A stretch of 15,893 nt of DNA, from positions 1-15,893 of the forward strand of contig JBJTWK010000079.1 in NCBI GenBank assembly GCA_046081705.1. Direction: 5' to 3'. This document shows positions 6,462-13,512 of this stretch, piece after piece. Each line of letters begins with the position of its first letter. The stretch's first letter is position 1. This DNA comes from IMCC26256 sp046081705. GTDB lineage: Bacteria; Actinomycetota; Acidimicrobiia; IMCC26256. The position numbers and the translations under genes are program-made. The notes beneath the pieces are model-generated. The model made no database searches and was not told where the DNA came from. It saw only the letters and a list, made by a program, of their open reading frames with translations.

Positions 6462-8699
6462 ATGACGATCGAGCCCCTCCACCGTCAACTCGGCCTCACG
6501 GACGACGAGCTCGACCGGATCGTCGAACTCCTCGGGCGGGAGCCGTCGGAGCTCGAACTGGCGATGTACGCGGTCATGTGGAGCGAGCACTGCTCCTACA
6601 AGTCGTCGAAGGTGCACCTCAAGCGGTTCCCGACCGAGGCGCCCTGGGTGCTCGTCGGACCGGGAGAGGGTGCGGGGGTCATCGACGTCGGTGACGGCCT
6701 CGCCGTCGCCGTGCGCATCGAGAGCCACAACCACCCGTCCGCAGTCGAGCCCTACCAGGGTGCGGCGACCGGGGTGGGCGGGATCATTCGCGACATCTTC
6801 TCCATGGGGGCGCGGCCGATCGCGCTCATGGATCCGCTGCGGTTCGGCACGCTCGACGACGCGCGCACCCGCTTCATCGTGGAGGGCGTCGTCTCCGGGA
6901 TCAGCGGGTACGGCAACGCCGTCGGGGTGCCGACGGTGGGTGGCGACGTCGTGTTCGACCCCTGCTACCGCGGCAACCCGCTCGTGAACGTGTTCTGCCT
7001 CGGCCTGCTCCCGCAGGAGCGCCTCGTGCTGGCGACCGCGGAGGGCGTGGGGAACCTCGCCGTGCTCCTCGGCGCGTCGACCGGTCGGGACGGCATCGGC
7101 GGGGCGAGCGTGCTCGCCTCGGCCGGGTTCGAGGAGGGGTCCGAGGCCAAGCGACCGAGCGTCCAGGTCGGTGACCCGTTCGAGGAGAAGAAACTCATCG
7201 AGGCCTGCCTGCAACTCCTCGACGAGAACCTCGCGGTCGGGGTGCAGGACCTCGGCGCGGCCGGCATCTGCTGCGCGACCTCGGAGACCGCGGCGAAGGC
7301 CGGCAACGGCATGGACGTCGACATCGCACGCGTCGCCCGGCGCGAACCGGGCATGAACGCGGTCGAGGTCATGACCTCGGAGAGCCAGGAGCGGATGCTC
7401 GCGATCGTCGAGCCGGCGAACCTCGACGCCGTCCTGGCGCTCTGCGACCGGTGGGAGGTGCGCGCGTCGGTGATCGGCCGGGTCACCGACACCGGCCGGT
7501 TCCGCGTCTATGACGGGCTCTTCGAGGCCGACGACGCGACGGCGGCCGCGCTCCACCCCCTGGCCGACGTGCCGGTGGCGAGCCTCGGCGACGGGCCGAC
7601 GTACGACCGACCCCTCGCACCGCCCGCGGACCTCGAGACCCGCCGGTCGGCCGATCCGGGCCCGGACCTCCTCGCCCGGTTCCCCGACGGCGCCGACCTC
7701 TCGGACGAGCTGCTCGGTCTGCTCGCTCGTCCGAACATCGCCGACAAGTCCTGGGTGTGGCGGCAGTACGACCACCAGCTCTTCCTCAACACGGTGAGCG
7801 GTCCGGGCGGCGACGCCTCGGTGCTGCGGCTCAAGGACGCGCCCGGTCGGGCGCTCGCGTTGAGCGTCGACGGCAAGGCGCGCCAGGTCGCGCTCGACCC
7901 GCGCGTCGGCGGGCAGCTCGTCGTGCTCGAGGCGGCGCGCAACGTCGCCTGTTCCGGTGCGCGCCCGATGGCGCTCGTCAACTGCCTGAACTTCGGCAAC
8001 CCGGAGCACCCCGAGGTGATGTGGCAGTTCTCCGAGGTCGTCGACGGCATGAGCGAGGCGTGCGACGCGCTCGGCATCCCGGTCATCGGCGGCAACGTGT
8101 CCTTCTACAACGAGTCGCGCGGCACCGACATCGACCCGACGCCGGTGGTCGGCGTGATCGGACTGCTCGACGGCCTCGGCGACCGTGCGCCGTCCACGAT
8201 CGCATTCGAGGCCGGGCATTCGATCGTCGTGCTCGGGGAGACGAAGCCCGAGTTCGGCGGATCCGAGTGGGCCGACATGCACGGCCGGCGCGACGGCCGA
8301 CCGCCGGCGGTCGATCTCGCGGCGGCGCGGGCGCTCAACGGCCTCGTCGCCGCGCTCGTGCTCGACGTTCTGGCGACCACGGTGCACGACTGCGCCGACG
8401 GCGGGCTCGCGGTCGCGCTCGCCGAGATGGCGATCGCCGGCGGCACGGGGTTCGAGGTCTCGATCGGTGGCGCGGTGGGCTGCTTCTCGGAGAGCACGTC
8501 GCGGGTGGTGCTCGGCGTCGCCCCGGAGCGGGTGGTCGAGGTGCTGGGGCGGGCCGCGGCTGCGGGCGTCGCGGCCGAGGAGATCGGCATGGTCGGCGGC
8601 GAGCGGCTCGTCGCCCGCGGGGCGTTCGACGTGGCGCGGGATCAGGCCGAGCAGGTCTGGCGGGACGCGATCCCGACGGCGCTCGGCGTCAACGCGTAG
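6462..8699 (+). CDS. purL: Phosphoribosylformylglycinamidine synthase, large subunit PurL
   Basis: PurL uses ATP and PurQ-derived ammonia to convert FGAR to FGAM, step 4. The 745-aa length matches the small, stand-alone PurL that requires PurQ and PurS, both encoded upstream in this window. Visible landmarks are MWSEHCSYKSSK (39-50), the nucleotide-binding SHNHPS (88-93) followed by EPYQGAATGVGGIIRD, VGGDVVFDP, the second-half repeat with CSGARPMALVNCLNFGNPE, and GGNVSFYNE. The ATG at 6462 gives the expected N-terminus; an upstream in-frame extension is not supported. The TAG stop lies within the 3' end of the convergent cysC gene, an 11-bp coding overlap. It is separated from purQ by pyrE and the reversed 139-aa gene. 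Confidence 0.98.
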   Translation: MTIEPLHRQLGLTDDELDRIVELLGREPSELELAMYAVMWSEHCSYKSSKVHLKRFPTEAPWVLVGPGEGAGVIDVGDGLAVAVRIESHNHPSAVEPYQGAATGVGGIIRDIFSMGARPIALMDPLRFGTLDDARTRFIVEGVVSGISGYGNAVGVPTVGGDVVFDPCYRGNPLVNVFCLGLLPQERLVLATAEGVGNLAVLLGASTGRDGIGGASVLASAGFEEGSEAKRPSVQVGDPFEEKKLIEACLQLLDENLAVGVQDLGAAGICCATSETAAKAGNGMDVDIARVARREPGMNAVEVMTSESQERMLAIVEPANLDAVLALCDRWEVRASVIGRVTDTGRFRVYDGLFEADDATAAALHPLADVPVASLGDGPTYDRPLAPPADLETRRSADPGPDLLARFPDGADLSDELLGLLARPNIADKSWVWRQYDHQLFLNTVSGPGGDASVLRLKDAPGRALALSVDGKARQVALDPRVGGQLVVLEAARNVACSGARPMALVNCLNFGNPEHPEVMWQFSEVVDGMSEACDALGIPVIGGNVSFYNESRGTDIDPTPVVGVIGLLDGLGDRAPSTIAFEAGHSIVVLGETKPEFGGSEWADMHGRRDGRPPAVDLAAARALNGLVAALVLDVLATTVHDCADGGLAVALAEMAIAGGTGFEVSIGGAVGCFSESTSRVVLGVAPERVVEVLGRAAAAGVAAEEIGMVGGERLVARGAFDVARDQAEQVWRDAIPTALGVNA

Positions 8700-9270
8700 G
8701 CGCGCTCAGCCCGACCGAGTCGAGGTACTCGAGGACGAGCGCCGCCGACTCCGCGACCGTGCGGTCGTGGGTCGGCACCACCACCTCGGGCGCGAGGGGC
8801 GCCTCGTAGGGATCGCTCACCCCGGTGAACTCGGGGATCTCGCCGGTGCGCGCCTTCGCGTAGAGGCCCTTCACGTCGCGCTCCTCGCAGACCTCGAGCG
8901 GGGTGGCCACGTGGATCTCGATGAAGTCGCCGTCGTGCATGGCCCGCACGGCGTCGCGGGTCTCCCGGTACGGCGAGATGGCGGCGGTGATGGCGACGAC
9001 CCCGTTGCGGGCGAGCACCGAGGCGACCCATCCGATACGCTGGACGTTGATGTCGCGGTCGGCCTTCGAGAACCCGAGGCCCTTGCTGAGGTGCTCGCGC
9101 ACCTCGTCGCCGTCGAGCACCTCGACGCGGTGGCCCCGCTCGCGCAGTCGCTCGGTGACCTCGGCGGCGACCGTCGACTTCCCGGCCCCGGACAGGCCCG
9201 TGAACCACAGGCTGCAGCCGCGGTCCCAGGGCTCGAAGGTGCCGCCGTCGGCGGTCGGGCGCTCGGTCAT
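8689..9270 (-). CDS. cysC: Adenylylsulfate (APS) kinase
   Basis: CysC phosphorylates APS to PAPS, used for sulfate assimilation or sulfation. The chosen ATG at 9270 gives 193 aa, typical for a free-standing enzyme; a longer open frame to 9360 is rejected because a -10-like TACCTT lies 7 nt before this ATG. Motifs are Walker A GLSGAGKST (25-33), LDGDEVR (52-58), GFSKADRDINVQRIGWVA (66-83), SPYRETR (99-105) and DVKGLYAKAR (132-141), all diagnostic of APS kinase. No ATP sulfurylase (cysD/cysN/sat) gene is visible nearby. The gene lies reversed between purL and purF and shares its last 11 bp with the end of purL. Confidence 0.96.
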   Translation of the reverse strand: MTERPTADGGTFEPWDRGCSLWFTGLSGAGKSTVAAEVTERLRERGHRVEVLDGDEVREHLSKGLGFSKADRDINVQRIGWVASVLARNGVVAITAAISPYRETRDAVRAMHDGDFIEIHVATPLEVCEERDVKGLYAKARTGEIPEFTGVSDPYEAPLAPEVVVPTHDRTVAESAALVLEYLDSVGLSAPTR

Positions 9271-9277
9271 GGGGGAG

Positions 9278-9283
9278 AAGGTA
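9278..9283 (-). promoter_or_regulatory. Putative -10 element for leaderless cysC
   Basis: On the minus strand TACCTT fits TAnnnT and ends 7 nt before the cysC ATG; the intervening bases are CTCCCCC with no ribosome binding site. The 94-bp interval 9271-9364 is the divergent control region shared with purF. Confidence 0.45.
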
Positions 9284-9350
9284 GACGACCCCGGGACGGC
9301 CCCGGACCCGAACGGAGCGTCCGGGCTGACCGTCGCGCGCCGCGGTGTGC

Positions 9351-9356
9351 GAGACT
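9351..9356 (+). promoter_or_regulatory. Weak candidate -10 element for purF
   Basis: GAGACT lies 8 nt before the GTG of purF, the same spacing as at purL, but it lacks the first T of TAnnnT. CTGACC at 9326-9331 could be a -35 with a rather long 19-nt spacer. No Shine-Dalgarno sequence precedes the GTG. This is low-confidence positional inference. Confidence 0.25.
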
Positions 9357-9364
9357 CCACGCCC

Positions 9365-10843
9365 GTGGGGTCCTCGCTCGGTCACTACTGCGGCGTCTTC
9401 GGCGTCTACGCACCGAACCAGCCGGTGGCCCACCTCGCGTACCTCGGACTCTTCGCGCTGCAGCACCGCGGCCAGGAATCGGCCGGCATCGCGGTGAGCG
9501 ACGGTGCGACCATCACGGTCGTCAAGGACATGGGCCTCGTCACGCAGGTGTTCGACGAGCGCAACCTCGCGTCGCTGCACGGTCACATCGCGATCGGTCA
9601 CAACCGGTACTCGACGACCGGGTCGTCGTCCTGGCGCAACGCGCAGCCGGTGTACCGCTCGGTCGGTGAGGCGGGCTTCGCGCTCGGGCACAACGGCAAC
9701 CTCACGAACACCGAGGCCCTCGCGGCCGAGCTCGGCATGCTGCCCGGTCTCGAGCCGGTGCACGACTCCGTCGACTCCACCACCGACTCCGCACTCGTCG
9801 CCGAACTCGTGGCCCGCGCGTGGCCGGCGGAGCGTTCGGACGGCAAGGAACTCGAACTCGCGCTCGAGAAGGTGCTGCCGAAGCTCGAGGGCGGGTTCTC
9901 GTTCGTGCTCATGGACGATTCGCACCTCATCGGCGCCCGTGACCCGCACGGCTTCTGGCCACTCGTGCTCGGACGGCTCGACGGTGGCGGCTGGGTGTTC
10001 GCGAGCGAGTCGGCCGCGCTCGACCTCGTCGGCGCGCACTACGTGCGTGACGTGCAGCCGGGCGAGATGATCGTCATCGACGCGACCGGTGTACGCCGCG
10101 AGGTGCGCTGGGCCGAGCCCGAACCGCGCCTGTGCCTCTTCGAGTTCGTGTACTTCTCGCGTCCCGACACCCGGCTGTACGGCCACACGGTCCACACCGC
10201 GCGCCAGCGGATGGGGGAGGCGCTGGCGAAGCAGGCGCCCGTCGACGCCGACATGGTCGTCCCGGTCCCCGAGTCCGGCATCCCGGCCGCCCAGGGTTTC
10301 GCTCGCGCGTCGGGCATCCCGTACGGCGACGGCCTCGTGAAGAACCGGTACGTCGGCCGCACATTCATCCAGCCCTCGCAGAAGATGCGCGGGGCGGGGG
10401 TGCGCATGAAGCTGAACCCGCTGCCCGAGAACATCGCGGGTAAGCGGCTCGTGGTGGTCGACGACTCCATCGTGCGCGGGACCACGACGCGTCAGGTCGT
10501 CACGATGCTGCGCGAGGCGGGGGCCGCCGAGGTCCACTTCCGGGTGTCCTCACCGCCGTACCGCTGGCCCTGCTTCTACGGTATGGACACCGGACAGCGC
10601 AGCGAACTCCTCGCCGCGGACCTGTCGGTCGGGGAGATCCGCGAGTACCTCGGGGTCGACTCGCTCGCCTACCTCGAGATCGATCGGCTCACCGCGGCCA
10701 CGGGTGCGGCCGCCGAGTCATTCTGCGCCGCGTGCCTCACCGGCGAGTACCCGGTCCCGGTCCCACTCGACGACGCGAAGCTGCTGCTCGAGGCCCCCGC
10801 CCCGGGCTCGGGCGCGCCGAGCACCCCGGCCGACGCCCGATGA
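9365..10843 (+). CDS. purF: Amidophosphoribosyltransferase (glutamine-PRPP amidotransferase)
   Basis: PurF commits PRPP to purine synthesis (step 1). The start is GTG at 9365, giving 492 aa and a short 8-residue propeptide before C9 (HYCGVFGVY), the N-terminal nucleophile of the Ntn glutaminase, which is normally exposed by self-cleavage. The glutaminase domain (9 to about 235) shows LQHRGQESAG and GHNRYSTTG; the PRTase domain holds the PRPP motif VVVDDSIVRGTT (363-374). Four cysteines, C257, C403, C454 and C457, sit where the Bacillus subtilis enzyme binds its 4Fe-4S cluster, so an oxygen-sensitive, cluster-containing enzyme is expected. It is the first gene of a purF-purM pair, overlapping purM by ATGA. 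Confidence 0.98.
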   Translation: MGSSLGHYCGVFGVYAPNQPVAHLAYLGLFALQHRGQESAGIAVSDGATITVVKDMGLVTQVFDERNLASLHGHIAIGHNRYSTTGSSSWRNAQPVYRSVGEAGFALGHNGNLTNTEALAAELGMLPGLEPVHDSVDSTTDSALVAELVARAWPAERSDGKELELALEKVLPKLEGGFSFVLMDDSHLIGARDPHGFWPLVLGRLDGGGWVFASESAALDLVGAHYVRDVQPGEMIVIDATGVRREVRWAEPEPRLCLFEFVYFSRPDTRLYGHTVHTARQRMGEALAKQAPVDADMVVPVPESGIPAAQGFARASGIPYGDGLVKNRYVGRTFIQPSQKMRGAGVRMKLNPLPENIAGKRLVVVDDSIVRGTTTRQVVTMLREAGAAEVHFRVSSPPYRWPCFYGMDTGQRSELLAADLSVGEIREYLGVDSLAYLEIDRLTAATGAAAESFCAACLTGEYPVPVPLDDAKLLLEAPAPGSGAPSTPADAR

Positions 10844-11892
10844 CCGGCGCCGCCGACGCGCCGCTCACCTACCGGTCCGCCGGGGTCGACATCGGGGCGG
10901 GCGAAGCCGCGGTGGAGCGCATCAAGGCCCACGTGCGGTCGACGTTCCGACCGGAGGTGCTCGGCGACCTCGGCGGGTTCGGCGGGCTGTTCTCGCTCGG
11001 CCACCACGGCCGCAAGGACCCGGTCCTCGTCGCCTCGACCGACGGGGTGGGCACGAAGTCGATGATCGCCCGGCTGACCGGGAAGTACGACACGATCGGC
11101 ATCGACCTCGTCGCGATGAGTGCCGATGACATCGCGGTGCAGGGCGCCGAACCGCTGCTCTTCCTCGACTACATCTCGGTCGGCCGCCTCGACCCGGTGA
11201 TGGCCGACGCGATCGTCGAGGGGGTCGCCGAGGGCTGTCGCCAGGCCGGCTGCGCGCTCATCGGTGGCGAGATGTCCGAGCACCCGGACCTCATGGCACC
11301 CGGCGAGTTCGACCTCGTCGGGTTCGCGGTCGGCATCGTCGACCGCGCCGCGATCCTCCCCCAGCACGTGCGGGCAGGCGATCGCATCATCGGGTTCGAG
11401 AGCCCCGGCCTGCGGAGCAACGGCTACTCGCTCGCCCGGCGCGCCCTCATCGATCGGGCCGGTCGCGACCTCGCAGCCCCGGCGTGGAAGGGCTGGGGAC
11501 ACTCGCTCGGCGAGGAACTGTTGCGGCCGAGTGTCATCTACGCACCCGCCATGGCCGCGTTGCGCCGCAAGGTCGAGGTGCACGCGTTCGCCCACGTCAC
11601 CGGGGGTGGCATCGCCGGGAACCTCGTCCGGGTGCTCCCGCACGGGGTCGACGGGGTCGTGCACCGCAGCGGGTGGGACGAGCCGCGGATCTTCGCCGAG
11701 GTCCAGGCGGCCGGCGACATCGCCGACGCCGAGATGGAGGCGACCTTCAACCTCGGCCTCGGGATGCTCGCAGTCGTGCCGGCCCGTGAGGTGGAGCACG
11801 CGCTCGACGCGATCCGCGCCGCGGGGCACCGGGCCTGGGCGGTCGGCGAGATCGTCGACGGCCACGGCCGGGCCCACGTCGACCGCGCCTGA
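10840..11892 (+). CDS. purM: Phosphoribosylformylglycinamidine cyclo-ligase (AIR synthetase)
   Basis: PurM closes the imidazole ring of FGAM with ATP to give AIR, step 5, directly after PurSQL. The 350 aa are normal. Family landmarks are TYRSAGVDI near the N-terminus (10-18), ASTDGVGTKS (65-74), GIDLVAMSADDIAVQGAEPL (87-106), ALIGGEMSEHPD, LRSNGYSLAR and HVTGGGIAGNL. PurM and PurL share a fold, but this length and these motifs are PurM. The ATG at 10840 overlaps the purF stop as ATGA and lacks its own ribosome binding site, implying coupling. The stop codon sits inside the hairpin shared with the convergent zinc-ribbon gene. Confidence 0.98.
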   Translation: MTGAADAPLTYRSAGVDIGAGEAAVERIKAHVRSTFRPEVLGDLGGFGGLFSLGHHGRKDPVLVASTDGVGTKSMIARLTGKYDTIGIDLVAMSADDIAVQGAEPLLFLDYISVGRLDPVMADAIVEGVAEGCRQAGCALIGGEMSEHPDLMAPGEFDLVGFAVGIVDRAAILPQHVRAGDRIIGFESPGLRSNGYSLARRALIDRAGRDLAAPAWKGWGHSLGEELLRPSVIYAPAMAALRRKVEVHAFAHVTGGGIAGNLVRVLPHGVDGVVHRSGWDEPRIFAEVQAAGDIADAEMEATFNLGLGMLAVVPAREVEHALDAIRAAGHRAWAVGEIVDGHGRAHVDRA

Positions 11893-11920
11893 CCCGGGCG
11901 CGGGCTGCGCCCGGAGGTCA
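11890..11920. terminator. Bidirectional hairpin between purM and the zinc-ribbon gene
   Basis: CCGGGCGC (11894-11901) and GCGCCCGG (11907-11914) form a perfect 8-bp stem with a 5-nt loop. TGAC (11890-11893) and GTCA (11917-11920) add four more pairs across a 2-nt bulge, bringing the purM stop (11890-11892) and the convergent gene's stop (11918-11920) into the stem. No T-tract follows on either side, so this may be a non-canonical terminator or an mRNA 3'-end stabiliser. Confidence 0.55.
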
Positions 11921-12145
11921 GTCGAACCAGTGCACGGCGACCCACGCGCGCCGGTGGCACGACGGGCACTGCATCCAGCGGGAGTGGTGGCGCCACGGCA
12001 TCCATCCCCACAGGGGCAGGTGGTACCGGACGAACTCGACGTACGAGACGCGCGTGCGGCCCTTGCAGCGTTCGCACTCGAGCACGACGGTGCCCGGGCG
12101 CCGCTGCGCCGCGGAGAAGAAGGCGGCCCGGGGCGATTCGTTCAT
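11918..12145 (-). CDS. Small zinc-ribbon protein of unknown function, 75 aa
   Basis: The start chosen is the ATG at 12145, which overlaps the parA-like stop as ATGA; the open frame runs further upstream but there it only overlaps the parA gene. Two CxxC pairs, C24/C27 (LECERCKG) and C60/C63 (MQCPSCHRR), suggest one zinc-ribbon site. Between them lies an aromatic, proline-containing stretch (about 36-58: FVRYHLPLWGWMPW, then WRHHSRW), and the protein ends in VAVHWFD. It could bind nucleic acid or act as a protein-interaction adaptor; the sequence does not decide. No membrane segment or signal is evident. The coupling makes it likely to be co-produced with the ParA-type ATPase. Confidence 0.85.
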   Translation of the reverse strand: MNESPRAAFFSAAQRRPGTVVLECERCKGRTRVSYVEFVRYHLPLWGWMPWRHHSRWMQCPSCHRRAWVAVHWFD

Positions 12146-12942
12146 GCGGTGCGGGCGTCGGGGACCGCGGCCACGGCGGGTTCGAGACCGAGGCGGACGG
12201 CGATGCGGCGCGCGACCTCGCGGTAGGCGATCGCGCCGGCCGAACTCGGGGCGTGCTCGATGATCGAACGGGCCGCGGCCGGGCTCTCGGCGAACCGGAT
12301 CGACCGGGGGATCGGCGGGCCGATGAGGTCGAGGCCGTAGCGCTCCCGTACGTCGGCGACGACCTCGCGACCGTGCCGAGTGCGGCCGTCGAACATGGTC
12401 GCCACGACCCCGAGCACCTCGAGGTCCGGCTGCGTGAAGGCGCGGACGTCGGCGATCGTCTCGAGCAGTTGCCCCACGCCGCGGTGGGAGAGCGTCTCGC
12501 ACTGGAGCGGCACGGCGACGGCGTCGGCCGCGGTGAGCCCGTTGATCGTGAGGATGCCGAGCGACGGCGGGCAGTCGAGGATGGCGACCTCGAAGCGGTC
12601 GGCGATCGGTGCCAGGGCGCGGGCGAGGGCGTACTCGCGACCCGTCCGGTTCAGGAGGGTCACCTCGGTGGCGGCGAGCTCGATCGAGGCGGGGAGCACT
12701 GCGAGGTCCCCGACCGGGACGAGGACCTGCTCGGCCGGGGTCCGTCCGCCGAGCACGTCGTGGAGCGACACCCCGCGACCCTCCGGGTCGAGGCCGAGGG
12801 AGTAGGTGAGGCAGGCCTGGGGGTCGAGGTCCACGAGCAGCACCCGACGCCCCCGCTCGGCCAGCGCCGTGCCGAGGGCGTGGACGGTCGTGGTCTTGCC
12901 GACGCCGCCCTTCTGGTTCGCGATCGCGAGGATGCCGGCCAT
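12142..12942 (-). CDS. ParA/Soj-family ATPase (orphan)
   Basis: The 266-aa P-loop ATPase has the deviant Walker A KGGVGKTT (11-18, signature lysine K11), the A' segment LLVDLDPQ (35-42) and Walker B AILDCPPSLG (120-129), characteristic of ParA/Soj proteins that dimerise with ATP and bind DNA or surfaces. There is no N-terminal HTH extension, as in chromosomal Soj-like or positioning ParAs. No parB gene is next to it; the partner in the operon is the zinc-ribbon gene, so it could be a stand-alone positioning ATPase rather than the chromosome-segregation ParA, which normally lies with parB near the origin. The ATG at 12942 gives the expected MAGILAIANQ start; a -10-like TATCCT lies 9 nt upstream and no ribosome binding site is seen. 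Confidence 0.93.
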   Translation of the reverse strand: MAGILAIANQKGGVGKTTTVHALGTALAERGRRVLLVDLDPQACLTYSLGLDPEGRGVSLHDVLGGRTPAEQVLVPVGDLAVLPASIELAATEVTLLNRTGREYALARALAPIADRFEVAILDCPPSLGILTINGLTAADAVAVPLQCETLSHRGVGQLLETIADVRAFTQPDLEVLGVVATMFDGRTRHGREVVADVRERYGLDLIGPPIPRSIRFAESPAAARSIIEHAPSSAGAIAYREVARRIAVRLGLEPAVAAVPDARTA

Positions 12943-12951
12943 GGGGGCCCG

Positions 12952-12957
12952 AGGATA
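12952..12957 (-). promoter_or_regulatory. Putative -10 element for the parA-like operon (leaderless)
   Basis: On the minus strand TATCCT (TAnnnT) is followed by 9 nt (CGGGCCCCC) before the ATG at 12942, without a Shine-Dalgarno sequence. The remaining stretch up to the bldC promoter (12958-13065) is GC-rich and shows no gene. Confidence 0.4.
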
Positions 12958-13067
12958 CCGACGGCGTCCGGCCCGGTCCCCTCGGGCTCCCCGGCCCGCA
13001 CAGGGCCGCCCCGACGGCCGGGAGCGGGCCGTATCGGGCCGGACGGTGACCTTTCGAGATGCTCAGT

Positions 13068-13090
13068 AATGACTCAAGGAATACTTAAGG
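13068..13090 (+). promoter_or_regulatory. Direct repeats, candidate operator over the bldC-like promoter
   Basis: AATGACTCAAGG (13068-13079) is followed immediately by AATACTTAAGG (13080-13090), two near-identical half-sites in an unusually AT-rich patch (13051-13098) of a very GC-rich region. BldC of Streptomyces binds AT-rich direct repeats head-to-tail, so autoregulation is a reasonable inference; the repeats cover the -35 and spacer. Confidence 0.45.
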
Positions 13091-13097
13091 GTACATT
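13069..13097 (+). promoter_or_regulatory. Probable promoter of the bldC-like gene
   Basis: ATGACT (13069-13074, matching TTGACA at four central positions) and TACATT (13092-13097, TAnnnT) are separated by 17 nt. Transcription would begin near 13104, leaving a leader of about 105 nt before the ATG at 13209. Confidence 0.55.
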
Positions 13098-13122
13098 GGC
13101 GTCCAGCGACAGCGAATGCGTC

Positions 13123-13164
13123 GGTGTCGGCCGGGAACCCCCCGTTCCGGCCGGACCCGACACC
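13123..13164 (+). other. Large stem-loop in the bldC-like 5' leader
   Basis: An outer 8-bp stem pairs GGTGTCGG (13123-13130) with CCGACACC (13157-13164). Directly inside it, CCGGGAAC (13131-13138) pairs with GTTCCGG (13144-13150) with one bulged G and a CCCCC loop. It lies between the predicted transcription start and the ribosome binding site; no known riboswitch class was recognised. Confidence 0.5.
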
Positions 13165-13208
13165 CCACCCGAACGGTGCACCGCCCCGAACCGCACAGGA
13201 GCAGGTCC

Positions 13209-13421
13209 ATGACGTACGAGTACCCCCTCGATGGTGAGGCCCTCCTCACCCCCGCCGAGGTCGCAGCGATGTTCCGCGTCAACCCCAAGACCGTCACCCG
13301 GTGGGCCCGGGCCGGGAAGATCTCGGCCATCCGCACCCTCGGCGGTCACCGCCGGTTCCGGGCCTCGGAGGTGCGGTCGTTCCTCGCCCGCACCCAGGAG
13401 GCCGGCGCCCACCAGGTCTGA
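13209..13421 (+). CDS. bldC: BldC-like MerR-type helix-turn-helix regulator
   Basis: This 70-aa DNA-binding protein consists almost entirely of a MerR/excisionase-like winged helix. LLTPAEVAAMFRVNPKTVTR, then WARAGKISAIRTLGGHRRFR (about 12-51) closely matches what I recall of Streptomyces BldC, a developmental regulator that binds cooperatively to direct repeats. The ATG at 13209 has AGGAG at 13196-13200 roughly 8 nt upstream. The acidic N-terminus MTYEYPLDGE and the tail after residue 60 are short, with no effector domain, as in BldC. In Streptomyces bldC also lies a few genes downstream of purF-purM (from memory), so the location supports orthology. A phage-type excisionase is the alternative, but no phage genes are near. 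Confidence 0.92.
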   Translation: MTYEYPLDGEALLTPAEVAAMFRVNPKTVTRWARAGKISAIRTLGGHRRFRASEVRSFLARTQEAGAHQV

Positions 13422-13459
13422 TCCCCCCGGACCGGTGCCGTCTTCGCGTCTCGCCGTGC

Positions 13460-13484
13460 CCCGCCCGATCCGGCTCGGGACGGG
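13460..13484. terminator. Hairpin between the bldC-like gene and tRNA-Phe
   Basis: CCCG plus CCCGA (13460-13468) pair with TCGGG plus CGGG (13475-13484) around a 6-nt loop, nine base pairs with one bulged A. It lies between the convergent bldC-like gene and the tRNA operon and could end both transcripts; there is no T-tract. The rest of 13422-13512 shows no other feature. Confidence 0.4.
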
Positions 13485-13512
13485 TCCGGCGCGGGTCGGG
13501 TCGGTGGCGGGG

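Noticed and set aside
5799..8387. An 862-codon minus-strand open frame opposite purL
   Set aside because: It is low-complexity, Arg/Val/Glu-rich and has no family motifs; it overlaps PurL, whose motifs are unambiguous, and reads the 139-aa gene in the wrong frame.
8642..10537. A 631-codon minus-strand open frame opposite purF and cysC
   Set aside because: Antisense and out-of-frame reading of certain genes with no motif; a composition artefact.
12142..12942. The ParA homologue as a plasmid or chromosome partition locus
   Set aside because: There is no parB and no clear parS-like palindromes in the flanking intervals, and housekeeping genes surround it.
13209..13421. The small HTH gene as a phage excisionase next to tRNA genes (integration site)
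   Set aside because: No integrase, no duplicated tRNA 3' end and no phage genes are present; the sequence fits BldC better.
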